From contig NZ_FMAG01000001.1 of the NCBI RefSeq assembly GCF_900094585.1, positions 1,192,530 to 1,256,529 on the forward strand: a stretch of DNA of 64,000 nucleotides. The letters are read 5' to 3'. Position numbers and translations under genes: made by a program. The DNA comes from Martinezella multihospitum. Lineage in GTDB: Bacteria > Pseudomonadota > Alphaproteobacteria > Rhizobiales > Rhizobiaceae. The notes under the pieces are model-generated. The model saw only the letters and a list, made by a program, of their open reading frames with translations, ran no database searches and was not told where the DNA came from. Shown piece by piece: positions 35,114 to 43,271 of the stretch (the stretch's first letter is position 1; each line of letters begins with the position of its first letter).

Positions 35114-36043
35114 ATGTCGATTCCCATGCAGACCATGCTCTCCGGCGAGAGCGCACTCAACCTTGTGGCCAATGGAAAGGTTCTCTCCACTGCGCCCCAT
35201 CGGCTCGGTTATCTCACCCCGACCGATCCGGGCATCGGTGTCGAGGCAATCCGCCGCCTTTACGAACAGAACGGCTATGTATGGCTCAAGGGATTTCTGC
35301 CGCGCAGCGATGTGATCGAGTTTCGCGGCTGGGTCTTCGGCCATATGGCGAAGACAGGGCTGATTGAGGAGGGAACGGACCCGAGGGATGGAATATCGTT
35401 TGCTTCGGCGCCGGAAAGCCGGGACGTCGACCGTTGTCTGATGTCGCTCGTGCGCTCGGTCGCCTACGAGGGCTTTTGCGCGCAACCGCGCCTTTCGCGC
35501 TTCATGGACGAATTCCTGTCGGGCATCTCTTATCTGCACAAGCGCAAGATCATGCGCCATGTCCGCCCGGGAACGACGACGGCGACGCCAGCGCACTATG
35601 ATCTGGTTTATCTTCGCGGCGGCACCAGCCGAATCGTCACGGCATGGATACCGATCGGCGATATCCCGATCGAAATGGGCGGGCTGACCTATCTGGAGGG
35701 ATCGCACGCGATCGGCCTCGACATGGAGCGGGAGTTTGGCGAAAAGAACAGGGATCTTAGCCCCGAAGAGCGCGTCAGCGCGTTCAACCGCAATATGACG
35801 GAGGGTGGCTGGGTTTCGAAGGATCTGCCCGACATGGCGGAACGCTTCGATACGCGCTGGCTGGTCGCCGACTATGAGGCAGGCGACGTCATGCTCCATT
35901 CACCCTTCATGATCCACGCCTCGACCACCAACCAGGACGGGCAGCAGCGCCTACGCCTCTCCACCGATATTCGCTATCAGAACGTCGAGGACGAGATCGA
36001 TGCCAGGTGGAACAACCATTGGACGCTCGGCGACATGCTGTGA
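35114..36043 (+). CDS. phytanoyl-CoA dioxygenase (PhyH) family, 2-oxoglutarate/Fe(II) oxygenase
   Basis: A 309-residue PhyH-family protein with a double-stranded beta-helix core. The iron ligands are readable: H-x-D in PAHYDLVYLRGG (about residue 161) and a distal His in MLHSPFMIHAST (about 265-275), followed by the 2-oxoglutarate-type arginine in RLRLSTDIRYQ. It should hydroxylate a small molecule using oxygen, 2-oxoglutarate and Fe(II). The only close partner is the divergent AraC regulator 74 bp away, so the substrate cannot be deduced. It ends 1 bp before the end of the convergent gene. Confidence 0.85.
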   Translation: MSIPMQTMLSGESALNLVANGKVLSTAPHRLGYLTPTDPGIGVEAIRRLYEQNGYVWLKGFLPRSDVIEFRGWVFGHMAKTGLIEEGTDPRDGISFASAPESRDVDRCLMSLVRSVAYEGFCAQPRLSRFMDEFLSGISYLHKRKIMRHVRPGTTTATPAHYDLVYLRGGTSRIVTAWIPIGDIPIEMGGLTYLEGSHAIGLDMEREFGEKNRDLSPEERVSAFNRNMTEGGWVSKDLPDMAERFDTRWLVADYEAGDVMLHSPFMIHASTTNQDGQQRLRLSTDIRYQNVEDEIDARWNNHWTLGDML

Positions 36044-36044
36044 T

Positions 36045-36995
36045 TCAGGTTTGATCCTGTTGCAGGCTCGTTCGAAGCGCGCCCCAATTGTCACCGTTTA
36101 GGACGCGCTCGATTTCCTCGACCCGATCGCGGCGGCGCTTCAGGCGTTTGCCGATGCGACCAAACCAGCGTTTGCGCTTGGTCGCCTCGCGGCTCGCCTG
36201 CAGCTGCTCGATGAAGACTTCGCCGACAGACCCATTTTCGACCCGATCGAATATCCAGCAGAAGGAGGCAGGCAATTTAGCCACCTTGAATTGCGGTTTC
36301 GCGCTTGCGGCATCCTCGGCGATGATTTCCTCCAGAACGACCTGGTCCCACACGTCAGGCTTGGCAAGGCATCCTTCCCGCCAGCGCTCGATGAGTTGCG
36401 CCGCGCCAGGCGTATCGTTGACGAGAATGGTCGCGCTGATGAGGCGCTCATCGGCTTCATAATAGACTGCAATGTCGCATTCGAGTTTACGAAGCTCCGG
36501 CCAGGGATTGCGATGGAAGACGGCATCGACGTCGACATAAAGCATAGGCCCGCGCAGCCTCGCCCTTTCCTGCAGCAGGAAGCCGGGTTTCAGCCCGGCA
36601 TTCAGTACCCAGCTGCCGGCGCTGGGCACTGCCGTTGCATATACCTTCAGCCCGATCCGCTCCGCGGAATGGGCCATACGCTCCTTTTCCTGCTCGTAAA
36701 AACTGCCCTCGGTAAAAAACGCCACAATCGGGCCATCGGCGGTCGTTGCCTGGGATTTGCGTTCGGGCAGATCCTGTGCCGCTGGGAATGGGACAATCAA
36801 TGCACGCTGCTGCGGGCTCCAGGGACGAATTTTATTGAGGATATTCAAGAAGGCACCTTCGGGGTTTGTGAGCTTCAATCGAATATCCGCCACCCCGAAG
36901 CGTTGCGGACAAGATTGAGAGTTTGGAGGAATGGAGCATTTAATCTGGCCAATTTTGGAAACGTCGCACGGGCGACGTCCGTACCGGATTGGCAA
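36045..36995 (-). CDS. putative GT-A-like glycosyltransferase (DxD protein), start uncertain
   Basis: A protein of up to 316 residues that I do not recognise firmly. The core reads GPIVAFFTEGSFYEQEKERMAHSAERIGLKV, then LNAGLKPGFLLQERARLRGPMLYVDVDAVFHRNPWPEL. An uncharged strand ending in D-V-D, followed by ATILVNDTPGAAQLIERW and a WDQVVLEEII segment, is the pattern of nucleotide-diphospho-sugar transferases such as GT77-like enzymes. The C-terminus is very basic (KRKRWFGRIGKRLKRRRDR), perhaps membrane-associating. The TTG at 36995 is not convincing and the true start may be about 30-50 residues further in. No partner genes are nearby. Confidence 0.55.
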   Translation of the reverse strand: MPIRYGRRPCDVSKIGQIKCSIPPNSQSCPQRFGVADIRLKLTNPEGAFLNILNKIRPWSPQQRALIVPFPAAQDLPERKSQATTADGPIVAFFTEGSFYEQEKERMAHSAERIGLKVYATAVPSAGSWVLNAGLKPGFLLQERARLRGPMLYVDVDAVFHRNPWPELRKLECDIAVYYEADERLISATILVNDTPGAAQLIERWREGCLAKPDVWDQVVLEEIIAEDAASAKPQFKVAKLPASFCWIFDRVENGSVGEVFIEQLQASREATKRKRWFGRIGKRLKRRRDRVEEIERVLNGDNWGALRTSLQQDQT

Positions 36996-37023
36996 ACCGT
37001 TTGATCTTCGCTAATCGATTGTC

Positions 37024-37191
37024 ATGTCCGATAATGTCATCAAGTTTGAACGTCGTCCGAAGCCGAAACCGCCGAGACAAACGCCTCCCTGGCTCAAGCG
37101 TTTGTTGGCGATCCTGGCCGTCATTGCATTTTTCGTAGCAGCCTTTGCTTATTTCACGCTGAAGAGCGGCGCAGCCGGCCCAACATTCTAA
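37024..37191 (+). CDS. small single-pass membrane protein
   Basis: A 55-residue open frame beginning MSDNVIKFERRPKPKPPRQ and ending AAGPTF. A basic, proline-rich cytoplasmic head is followed by one transmembrane helix (LLAILAVIAFFVAAFAYFTL) and a short tail. The N-terminal pattern M-S-x-x-V-x-x-F-x-R-R-P resembles small uncharacterised proteins I associate with Rhizobiaceae. No strong ribosome site is visible. Function unknown. The 307 bp downstream (37192-37498) hold no gene I can support and only AT-rich promoter-like sequence near 37400-37440. Confidence 0.6.
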   Translation: MSDNVIKFERRPKPKPPRQTPPWLKRLLAILAVIAFFVAAFAYFTLKSGAAGPTF

Positions 37192-37498
37192 TCAGCTCGC
37201 GATCTATGCGATCTTGAGTCGATTGCCTCGTCAGGTATCGGGACGGCGGGTGCTTTGATTTGCCCGTTTTACGGCCGCATTATGGCCTTTGGCGACCGTT
37301 CCACTTTTAGGCCCCAAGCTTCCTTCTCATGTCATCGTCCCCCATCGAGCGAGGTTCGCAACGCAGCTTTTTCGCAAAACAGCTGAAACTTGGGATGGGT
37401 TTGTTCGATAATCTATAAAATCTACAGAGTATAATCGTGATGGGTTGGGATCTTCATCCTTGTGCTCGGCAGAGGACAATTCAAACCGGGAGATATCA

Positions 37499-38602
37499 AT
37501 GAGCGATGCGAACAGAGACGCTTTGAAATTTGCCTATTGGGTGCCGAACGTGTCAGGCGGGCTGGTCATTTCGAACATCGAGCAGCGCACCAGCTGGACG
37601 ATCGACTACAACAGAAAGCTTGCACAGATCGCCGAGGCGAGTGGTTTCGACTATGCGCTGAGCCAGATCCGTTTCACCGCCGGCTATGGTGCCGAATATC
37701 AGCATGAATCCGTCTCCTTCAGCCATGCTCTGCTGGAGTCGACAACCAAGCTGAAAGTCATTGCGGCGATCTTGCCCGGCCCATGGACGCCGGCGCTGGC
37801 GGCCAAGCAGATCGCCACGATCAACCACCTGACCAATGGCCGCGTCGCGGTCAACATCGTCAGCGGCTGGTTCCGCGGTGAATTCCAAGCCATTGGCGAG
37901 CCATGGCTCGATCACGACGAGCGCTATCGCCGCTCGGAAGAGTTTATTCGTGCGCTGCGTGGCATCTGGACGGAGGACAGCTTCACCTTCCGCGGCGATT
38001 TCTATCGGTTCACTGACTATTCTCTGAAGCCGAAGCCGATCGATCCGCAGCCAGAAATCTTTCAGGGTGGCTCGTCGCGCGCGGCCCGCGACATGGCCGC
38101 GCGCGTATCCGACTGGTATTTCACCAATGGCAATACGCCCGCGGAGATTGCCAGGCAGGTGGACGACATCCAATCCAAGGCGAAAGCGAACGGCCATCAT
38201 GTGCGCATCGGCGTCAACGCCTTCGCGATCGTGCGCGAGACGGAAGAGGAAGCCAAGGCGGTTCTTGCCGAGATCGTCGAGAAAGCCAATCCTGAAGCCG
38301 TCAAGGCATTCGGCCATGAGGTGAAGAACGCCGGCAAGGCCTCGCCGGAAGGCGAGGGCAACTGGGCGAAATCCTCCTTCGACGACCTCGTCCAATACAA
38401 TGACGGTTTCCGCTCCAACCTGATCGGCACGCCGCAGCAGGTTGCCGAGCGCATTATCGCTCTGAAGCAGGCCGGCGCCGATCTGATCCTTCTCGGCTTC
38501 CTGCATTTCCAGGAAGAGGTCGAGTATTTCGGCAAACACGTCATTCCGCTGGTGCGTGCGCTCGAGGAAACTCGGGATGCTGTTGCCGTAGCGGCGGAAT
38601 AA
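37499..38602 (+). CDS. sfnG: dimethyl sulfone monooxygenase SfnG (FMNH2-dependent)
   Basis: A 367-residue luciferase-like flavin monooxygenase. The opening FAYWVPNVSGGLVISNIEQRTSW and the block INHLTNGRVAVNIVSGWFRGEFQAIGEPWLDHDERYRRSEEFI are those of SfnG within the SsuD/SfnG group. SfnG converts dimethyl sulfone to methanesulfinate using reduced FMN from a separate reductase. GGGAGATATCA precedes ATG 37499. No flavin reductase, SsuD/MsuD or sulfur regulator (SfnR) is present here, so it stands alone. Confidence 0.87.
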   Translation: MSDANRDALKFAYWVPNVSGGLVISNIEQRTSWTIDYNRKLAQIAEASGFDYALSQIRFTAGYGAEYQHESVSFSHALLESTTKLKVIAAILPGPWTPALAAKQIATINHLTNGRVAVNIVSGWFRGEFQAIGEPWLDHDERYRRSEEFIRALRGIWTEDSFTFRGDFYRFTDYSLKPKPIDPQPEIFQGGSSRAARDMAARVSDWYFTNGNTPAEIARQVDDIQSKAKANGHHVRIGVNAFAIVRETEEEAKAVLAEIVEKANPEAVKAFGHEVKNAGKASPEGEGNWAKSSFDDLVQYNDGFRSNLIGTPQQVAERIIALKQAGADLILLGFLHFQEEVEYFGKHVIPLVRALEETRDAVAVAAE

Positions 38603-38647
38603 TTCTCTTTAGATCATTTCGGGCGCTGCTCGATCGACGTTTCCGGA

Positions 38648-38676
38648 GCCGGGTGCCATTCGCGATGGCGCCCGGC
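38648..38676 (+). terminator. stem-loop after sfnG
   Basis: GCCGGGTGCCAT pairs with ATGGCGCCCGGC (12 bp, one G-U) around a 5-nt loop, 46 bp after the sfnG stop. No T tract follows, so termination is plausible but not proven. Confidence 0.5.
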
Positions 38677-38871
38677 ATCAGCCGCTTGTGGGCGCGCCAC
38701 ATCAAATCACGAAAGGTTTTCTCCCGATCACGCTGAACCAGAACAAAAATATATCAATCACTTATGCAGGCAGGCGTGGACGTTCATCCTATCGATGCTG
38801 GTGGAAGTGCCGTTGTCGCTTTCTATATTCTCAGATGTTCATGGTCTGACGAACAGGAAGAGGAGCGGGAT

Positions 38872-39096
38872 ATGACATTGACCTCGCAAGACGTCACCTC
38901 CGTACTCGGCCCTGTGGACGAGACGCTGATCGCAGAGATCGTTGCGACGGGCGCTACGCCGACAGAGCTTTCGGAAGCTTGGGCCTGGGTCAATAGCGAT
39001 GAGGCATTGATCGGCGAGGGGCGACACCTGCCTGCAGGAACCGTCGCAACCCTGGTGGATCTGCTTTCGGCCGACGACGAAGAATGGGAGGAATAG
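38872..39096 (+). CDS. small acidic hypothetical protein
   Basis: A 74-residue acidic protein (MTLTSQDVTSVLGPVDETLI... ending in DDEEWEE) with a predicted helical fold and no membrane segment or motif that I recognise. ATG 38872 follows a good ribosome site (AAGAGGAGCGGG), which supports it as a real gene; the same frame is open further upstream without a good start. It precedes the CPA1 antiporter gene by 178 bp. Function unknown. Confidence 0.65.
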   Translation: MTLTSQDVTSVLGPVDETLIAEIVATGATPTELSEAWAWVNSDEALIGEGRHLPAGTVATLVDLLSADDEEWEE

Positions 39097-39274
39097 AAGA
39101 GCGATCGGGCATAGCGCGGTTTGCTTTATAAAGCTGCGCCGGCCCAGCCGGAGCAATGCTGTACTTCTCATTTCCGGCTGAGTTTGTTTTAAAGAACGCA
39201 GAGGCTGAGGCACGCCGATGGCGATCATCGGAAGCCTTGATACTGCATGGGTGTGTCAAGCGAAGGGCAGGGTA

Positions 39275-40906
39275 ATGGAAATAATCACCACGACACTCGT
39301 CCTTCTGCTGGCGATCGTCGTCAGCGGTGCGATTTCCCGAGCAATACCCATCATCCTGCCTTTGCCCCTCATACAGATAGCTCTGGGGGCCATTATCGGC
39401 CTGTCGGCCGATCTCAGCGTGAGGCTCGATCCCGAGATTTTCTTTCTGCTGTTCCTGCCGCCGCTGCTCTTCCTCGACGGATGGCGTATCGCCGCCGACG
39501 AGCTGAAGCAGGACATGAATATCGTGGTGGAACTGGCCCTGGGGCTTGTCGTCTTCACCGTTCTTGGCGCCGGTCTGCTCATTCACTGGATGATCCCGGC
39601 AATGCCGCTTGCCGTCGCCTTCGCGCTCGCGGCCGTCATTTCGCCGACAGATCCGATTGCGGTATCCGCGATCGCGCAGCGGGTGCCGATCCCGCCGCGC
39701 ATGATGCACATACTTGAAGGCGAGGCCCTGCTGAATGACGCATCCGGCCTCGTTTGCCTGCGATTTGCAATCGCCGCGGCTCTGACGGGCAGTTTTTCGC
39801 TCTACGACGCCGCGCTCAGCTTTCTATGGACGGCATTCGGCGGTCTTGCGATCGGCGTCGGTGTGACATGGAGCATCACCTGGCTGACCACACGCATATC
39901 GCGACGCTATGGCGAGGAGAGCGGTTCGGAAATTCTGGTCAGCATCCTCATCCCATTTGCAGCCTATCTCATCGCCGAGCAGCTGCATTGCTCCGGCATT
40001 CTTGCGGCGGTTTCGGCGGGAGTGACCATGAGCGTCGCCGAAAGCTCGGGTCATGCCATGGCGGCGACCCGGGTGCGCAGAAACTCGGTGTGGGATATGA
40101 TCCAGTTCGCGGCGAATGGCACCATCTTCGTCCTTCTTGGGGAACAGCTTCCGTCGATCGTGGAAAAGGCGTCCGCGACGGTTGAGGTAACCGGGCATCA
40201 GGGACTGTGGTGGCTTGCTATCTATGTCGTCGGTCTCGCCTTCGGCCTCGCCGCCTTGCGGTTCACCTGGGTCTGGTTGTCGCTTCATCTGACGCTGTTT
40301 CGACAGAGGCGGCAGCGTCCGACCTCGCCAAACTGGCGCATCCTGGCGGCATTCTCCTTTGCCGGCGTGCGCGGCGCAATCACGCTTGCCGGTGTGCTCA
40401 CCTTGCCATTCACCCTGAATGACGGCTCGCCTTTTCCTGCCCGCGATCTTGCGATCTGCCTGGCGATGGGCGTCATCATCATGTCGCTGATCCTGGCGAC
40501 GCTTTTCCTGCCGCCGCTTCTGAAAAATCTCGAACTCCCGCAAGATACCAAACATGAGGAGGACGAAGTGGCCGCACGGGTCGACGCGGCAAGGGCCGCG
40601 ATCACCGAAATCGCGCGCCTGCAGCACTCGCTCTCCAAGGGACAGGAGGATGCGGATCTTTATGTGGAAGCCGCTTCACGTGTCATGGAGCTTTATCGCG
40701 AGCGCATCCGCAACCAGACCGGCGGCGGCGAGGAGGTGGCGCTCTCCAAGCGGACCATGCGCATCGAATTGGAGCTGAGGCTGGCGGCCGTTCGTGCCGA
40801 GCGAACGGAAATCTTCCGCAAGCTGCGGGCCAGGCAGCTCGGCAACGAAGTTGCTGCAAAGCTCGTGCGGGAACTGGACTTGCTGGAGGCGCGATATGCG
40901 AGCTGA
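39275..40906 (+). CDS. CPA1-family Na+/H+ antiporter
   Basis: A 543-residue monovalent cation:proton antiporter. About 12 membrane segments fill residues 1-415, with the ion-site motifs AAVISPTDPIAVSAI and GEALLNDASGLVCLRFA, plus SFAGVRGAITLAGVL. A C-terminal cytoplasmic helical tail of about 125 residues (AAITEIARLQHSLSKG... RAERTEIFRKLRARQLG) is probably regulatory. ATG 39275 follows GAAGGGCAGGG; the frame upstream holds another ATG at 39218 that lacks a site. It exchanges Na+ (or K+) for H+ at the inner membrane. Confidence 0.88.
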   Translation: MEIITTTLVLLLAIVVSGAISRAIPIILPLPLIQIALGAIIGLSADLSVRLDPEIFFLLFLPPLLFLDGWRIAADELKQDMNIVVELALGLVVFTVLGAGLLIHWMIPAMPLAVAFALAAVISPTDPIAVSAIAQRVPIPPRMMHILEGEALLNDASGLVCLRFAIAAALTGSFSLYDAALSFLWTAFGGLAIGVGVTWSITWLTTRISRRYGEESGSEILVSILIPFAAYLIAEQLHCSGILAAVSAGVTMSVAESSGHAMAATRVRRNSVWDMIQFAANGTIFVLLGEQLPSIVEKASATVEVTGHQGLWWLAIYVVGLAFGLAALRFTWVWLSLHLTLFRQRRQRPTSPNWRILAAFSFAGVRGAITLAGVLTLPFTLNDGSPFPARDLAICLAMGVIIMSLILATLFLPPLLKNLELPQDTKHEEDEVAARVDAARAAITEIARLQHSLSKGQEDADLYVEAASRVMELYRERIRNQTGGGEEVALSKRTMRIELELRLAAVRAERTEIFRKLRARQLGNEVAAKLVRELDLLEARYAS

Positions 40907-41035
40907 TTTTACGATGTCGCGGCCGGCAGGTTGGGCAAGAAGGGAACCTTGAACCCGAATTTGCGTCTTCCTACGTGAGTAGCAGTCGAGGCTTCATGAG
41001 ATCGGCTGCAATCACGTCTGTTAGGAGTGACCAAA

Positions 41036-41326
41036 ATGGAAGATAGAACCAGAACCATCGAAGACCTCAGCGTCGAAGAGCGCGAGGAAATCCTCATCGA
41101 CGCCGCACGGACGCTGGAGGGCAACGCACGCGAGGCTCTCGTCGAAGGCAATCAGCAAATTGCGGCGCTTTCCACCAATATGGCGGAAGCGATCCGCATC
41201 TATGCTGACGAACTGGCCCGCGACGATCCCGAACAGGCGGAAGAGTTGCTGCAGCAGGCTGTCGCAATGATCTCGCAGTTCAATGCTACTCATCCTTACC
41301 GGTTGATCAGCACGGCTGTCCACTGA
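41036..41326 (+). CDS. hypothetical helical protein
   Basis: A 96-residue acidic, almost wholly helical protein (EDLSVEEREEILIDAARTLEGNAREALVEGNQQIAALSTNMAEAIRIYADELARDDPEQAEELLQQAV). The ribosome site TAGGAG lies 8 nt before ATG 41036, which favours it over GTG 41027. No known domain recognised. It precedes a DUF1269 protein gene by 51 bp and could be co-transcribed. Function unknown. Confidence 0.65.
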   Translation: MEDRTRTIEDLSVEEREEILIDAARTLEGNAREALVEGNQQIAALSTNMAEAIRIYADELARDDPEQAEELLQQAVAMISQFNATHPYRLISTAVH

Positions 41327-41377
41327 CCGGCCCGATGCCCTACTTCTTGTCCCGACAACACGACCTGGAGGATTTCG

Positions 41378-41911
41378 ATGTCAGAACTCATAGTGCTTGG
41401 TTTCGATGATGCCGATAAGGCGGATGCTGTTCTCAATCGTCTTGTTCAGCTCGAAAAGGAATATCTGATCGATCTGGAAGATGCCGTCATCGCCGTTCGC
41501 GACGAGTCCGGCAAGGTCCGTCTCAAGCAGAGTGTCAATCTGACAGCGGCCGGTGCCGCAAGCGGCGGCCTTTCGGGTGCGCTATGGGGTTCACTCGTTG
41601 GCCTGATCTTCCTCAATCCTCTTGCTGGCCTGGTCGTCGGCGGTGCGATCGGTGCCGGATCCGGTGCTCTCGCCGGATCGATGGCCGATTACGGCATCGA
41701 TGACGGCCTCATCGAGAAGCTCGCCGAAACCATTCCGGTGCATAGCTCCGCGCTCTTCCTGCTGATCCGCAAGGTTCAGCCCGAGAAGGTGCTTGCCGAA
41801 TTCAAGGGCGAGCATGCACGGCTGTTGCGCACCTCGCTTTCACCGGATCAGGAAGCACGGCTGCGTCAGGTTCTCGTTGAGGAGACCTCGCCGACGTCCG
41901 CCACGGTTTGA
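41378..41911 (+). CDS. DUF1269 family membrane-associated protein
   Basis: A 177-residue DUF1269 protein. N-terminal soluble alpha/beta part (MSELIVLGFDDADKADAVLNRLVQLEKEYLIDLEDAVIAVRDESGKVRLKQ), then a glycine-rich hydrophobic hairpin (about 55-103, GAASGGLSGALWGSLVGLIFLNPLAGLVVGGAIGAGSGALAGS) and a C-terminal part with SSALFLLIRKVQPEKVL. The glycine-zipper hairpin suggests membrane insertion or oligomerisation. ATG 41378 follows CTGGAGGATTTCG. The function of the family is unknown; it is often linked to stress. Confidence 0.82.
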   Translation: MSELIVLGFDDADKADAVLNRLVQLEKEYLIDLEDAVIAVRDESGKVRLKQSVNLTAAGAASGGLSGALWGSLVGLIFLNPLAGLVVGGAIGAGSGALAGSMADYGIDDGLIEKLAETIPVHSSALFLLIRKVQPEKVLAEFKGEHARLLRTSLSPDQEARLRQVLVEETSPTSATV

Positions 41912-41943
41912 GCGTAAAATCCGATCCGTAACCATCAGTCAAA

Positions 41944-41969
41944 GCCGTGCTTCCGAAGAGGGGCACGGC
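41944..41969 (+). terminator. stem-loop after the DUF1269 gene
   Basis: GCCGTGC and GCACGGC pair across a 12-nt loop, 32 bp after the stop. Not followed by a T tract. The following gap to 42130 also holds a perfect 9-bp hairpin at 42034. Confidence 0.4.
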
Positions 41970-42033
41970 GAGACACTGGGTCATTTGCCGTTATTCGCTC
42001 TCCTTCCATATCAGGCCGAATACTGCCATTGTA

Positions 42034-42056
42034 AATCGCGGGTTCATCCCGCGATT
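42034..42056. other. perfect hairpin upstream of the FUSC gene
   Basis: AATCGCGGG and CCCGCGATT, 9-bp arms with a 5-nt loop, 74 bp before the FUSC-family start. It could be a bidirectional terminator for the upstream transcript or a leader structure; no T tract is present. Confidence 0.35.
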
Positions 42057-42130
42057 GGCGTAGCAGCAGGGGGAGGGGCAAGACCCTAACGGCCATTGTC
42101 AGCATACGTTTTCAGACCAAAAGTTGCGCG

Positions 42131-43228
42131 ATGACCGAGCCCGTATCGTCTCAAAGCCAGCCCCCGCCAAAGCCCAGGACATCGCTGATCCAGACCAAGC
42201 GCGCTGCTGTGCAGGCATTGCGGGTCATGATCGCCTGCACGATCACCTACGCCGTCTCCCAGCTTCTGCATCTTCAGCAAGGCTATTGGGCCGTCTTCAC
42301 CGTGCTGATCGTCATGCAGGCATCCGTCGGCGCCACGGCTGGCATGGCTGTCGACCGTCTGGTGGCCACCGTCGCAGGGGCCGTGCTTGGAGGGGCGGCA
42401 GTGTTCGTCACACCGCACGAGCCGCTCGCTATCGGGATCGCGCTTATCTGTGTCGTCGGCTTTTCGAGCTTTGTGGCGGCACGCGTGCCTCGCTTGCGCA
42501 ATGCCGGGTTGACGGCGGCGATCGTCATGCTGACCCATTCCGCCGCCGTTCCTGTCGAGATTTTCGTGATCGACCGCATCGCCGAGATCACGTTGGGCGG
42601 TGTCGTCGGCGTGCTCGCCAGTCTCTTCATCCTGCCGACGCGTTCGCGGACCATGGTGCTCGATCGTTTCGGATCGGCCCTTGATGTTGCGGCGCAGATA
42701 TTGCGCACTCTGGCAACCGCAGTCGAAAAGGGTGAAGCCGTCTCGGCAACGGAAGCCAATATCGCGCTGCGTCAATCGCTGATGGCAACGGAAACGCTTT
42801 TGACCGACGCCCAGCGCGAGCGCGCCTTCTGGTTGACGAAGCATGGGATTTCGGAAGCCATCCCTCGTTCGCTCTGGCGCATTCGCAACGACATGACCTA
42901 TGTCAGCCATATCATCGAGACGCCCTTCCCACCGGCTATCGTCGAAGCGATCGGGCCGCAGGCGGCAGGAGTGCTCGAGGCGCAGGCCCGTTTCGCCGAG
43001 GCATGCGGCCGGGCACTGCGCACCGGCGCGGAGATCGACGCCGAGGTGCTCTCCACCGGAGACGCGGCTTTCGAAGCCGCTTTCAGTGCCTTGCGGAATT
43101 CTACGGAGGCCCAGTCGATGGGCTTCAGCGAAACCGGCCGTCTGTTTGGCCTTGATTTCACCTTGCGCCGGATGCGGCAGAATTTTTTGGATCTTGCCGA
43201 CCGCATCCGCGAAAGCGATGTCAATTGA
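42131..43228 (+). CDS. FUSC-family (aromatic acid exporter-like) membrane protein
   Basis: A 365-residue protein with six N-terminal membrane segments (about 30-180: AVQALRVMIACTITYAVSQLLHLQQGYWAVFTVLIVMQASVGATAGMAVDRLVATVAGAVLGG) and a soluble helical C-terminal half. This is the single-repeat FUSC architecture related to AaeB and fusaric acid resistance proteins. A role in export of aromatic acids or other toxic anions is the family expectation; no periplasmic adaptor gene is adjacent. It converges on the mannonate dehydratase gene. Confidence 0.8.
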   Translation: MTEPVSSQSQPPPKPRTSLIQTKRAAVQALRVMIACTITYAVSQLLHLQQGYWAVFTVLIVMQASVGATAGMAVDRLVATVAGAVLGGAAVFVTPHEPLAIGIALICVVGFSSFVAARVPRLRNAGLTAAIVMLTHSAAVPVEIFVIDRIAEITLGGVVGVLASLFILPTRSRTMVLDRFGSALDVAAQILRTLATAVEKGEAVSATEANIALRQSLMATETLLTDAQRERAFWLTKHGISEAIPRSLWRIRNDMTYVSHIIETPFPPAIVEAIGPQAAGVLEAQARFAEACGRALRTGAEIDAEVLSTGDAAFEAAFSALRNSTEAQSMGFSETGRLFGLDFTLRRMRQNFLDLADRIRESDVN

Positions 43229-43235
43229 AGGGATC

Positions 43236-43256
43236 AGCCGGCTTGGAAAAGCCGGT
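43236..43256. terminator. bidirectional stem-loop between convergent genes
   Basis: CCGGCTT, GGAA tetraloop and AAGCCGG form a compact hairpin in the 43-bp gap between the FUSC gene (plus) and the mannonate dehydratase gene (minus). T content downstream is modest on either strand. Confidence 0.5.
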
Positions 43257-43271
43257 CGATCTTCAAAACAA

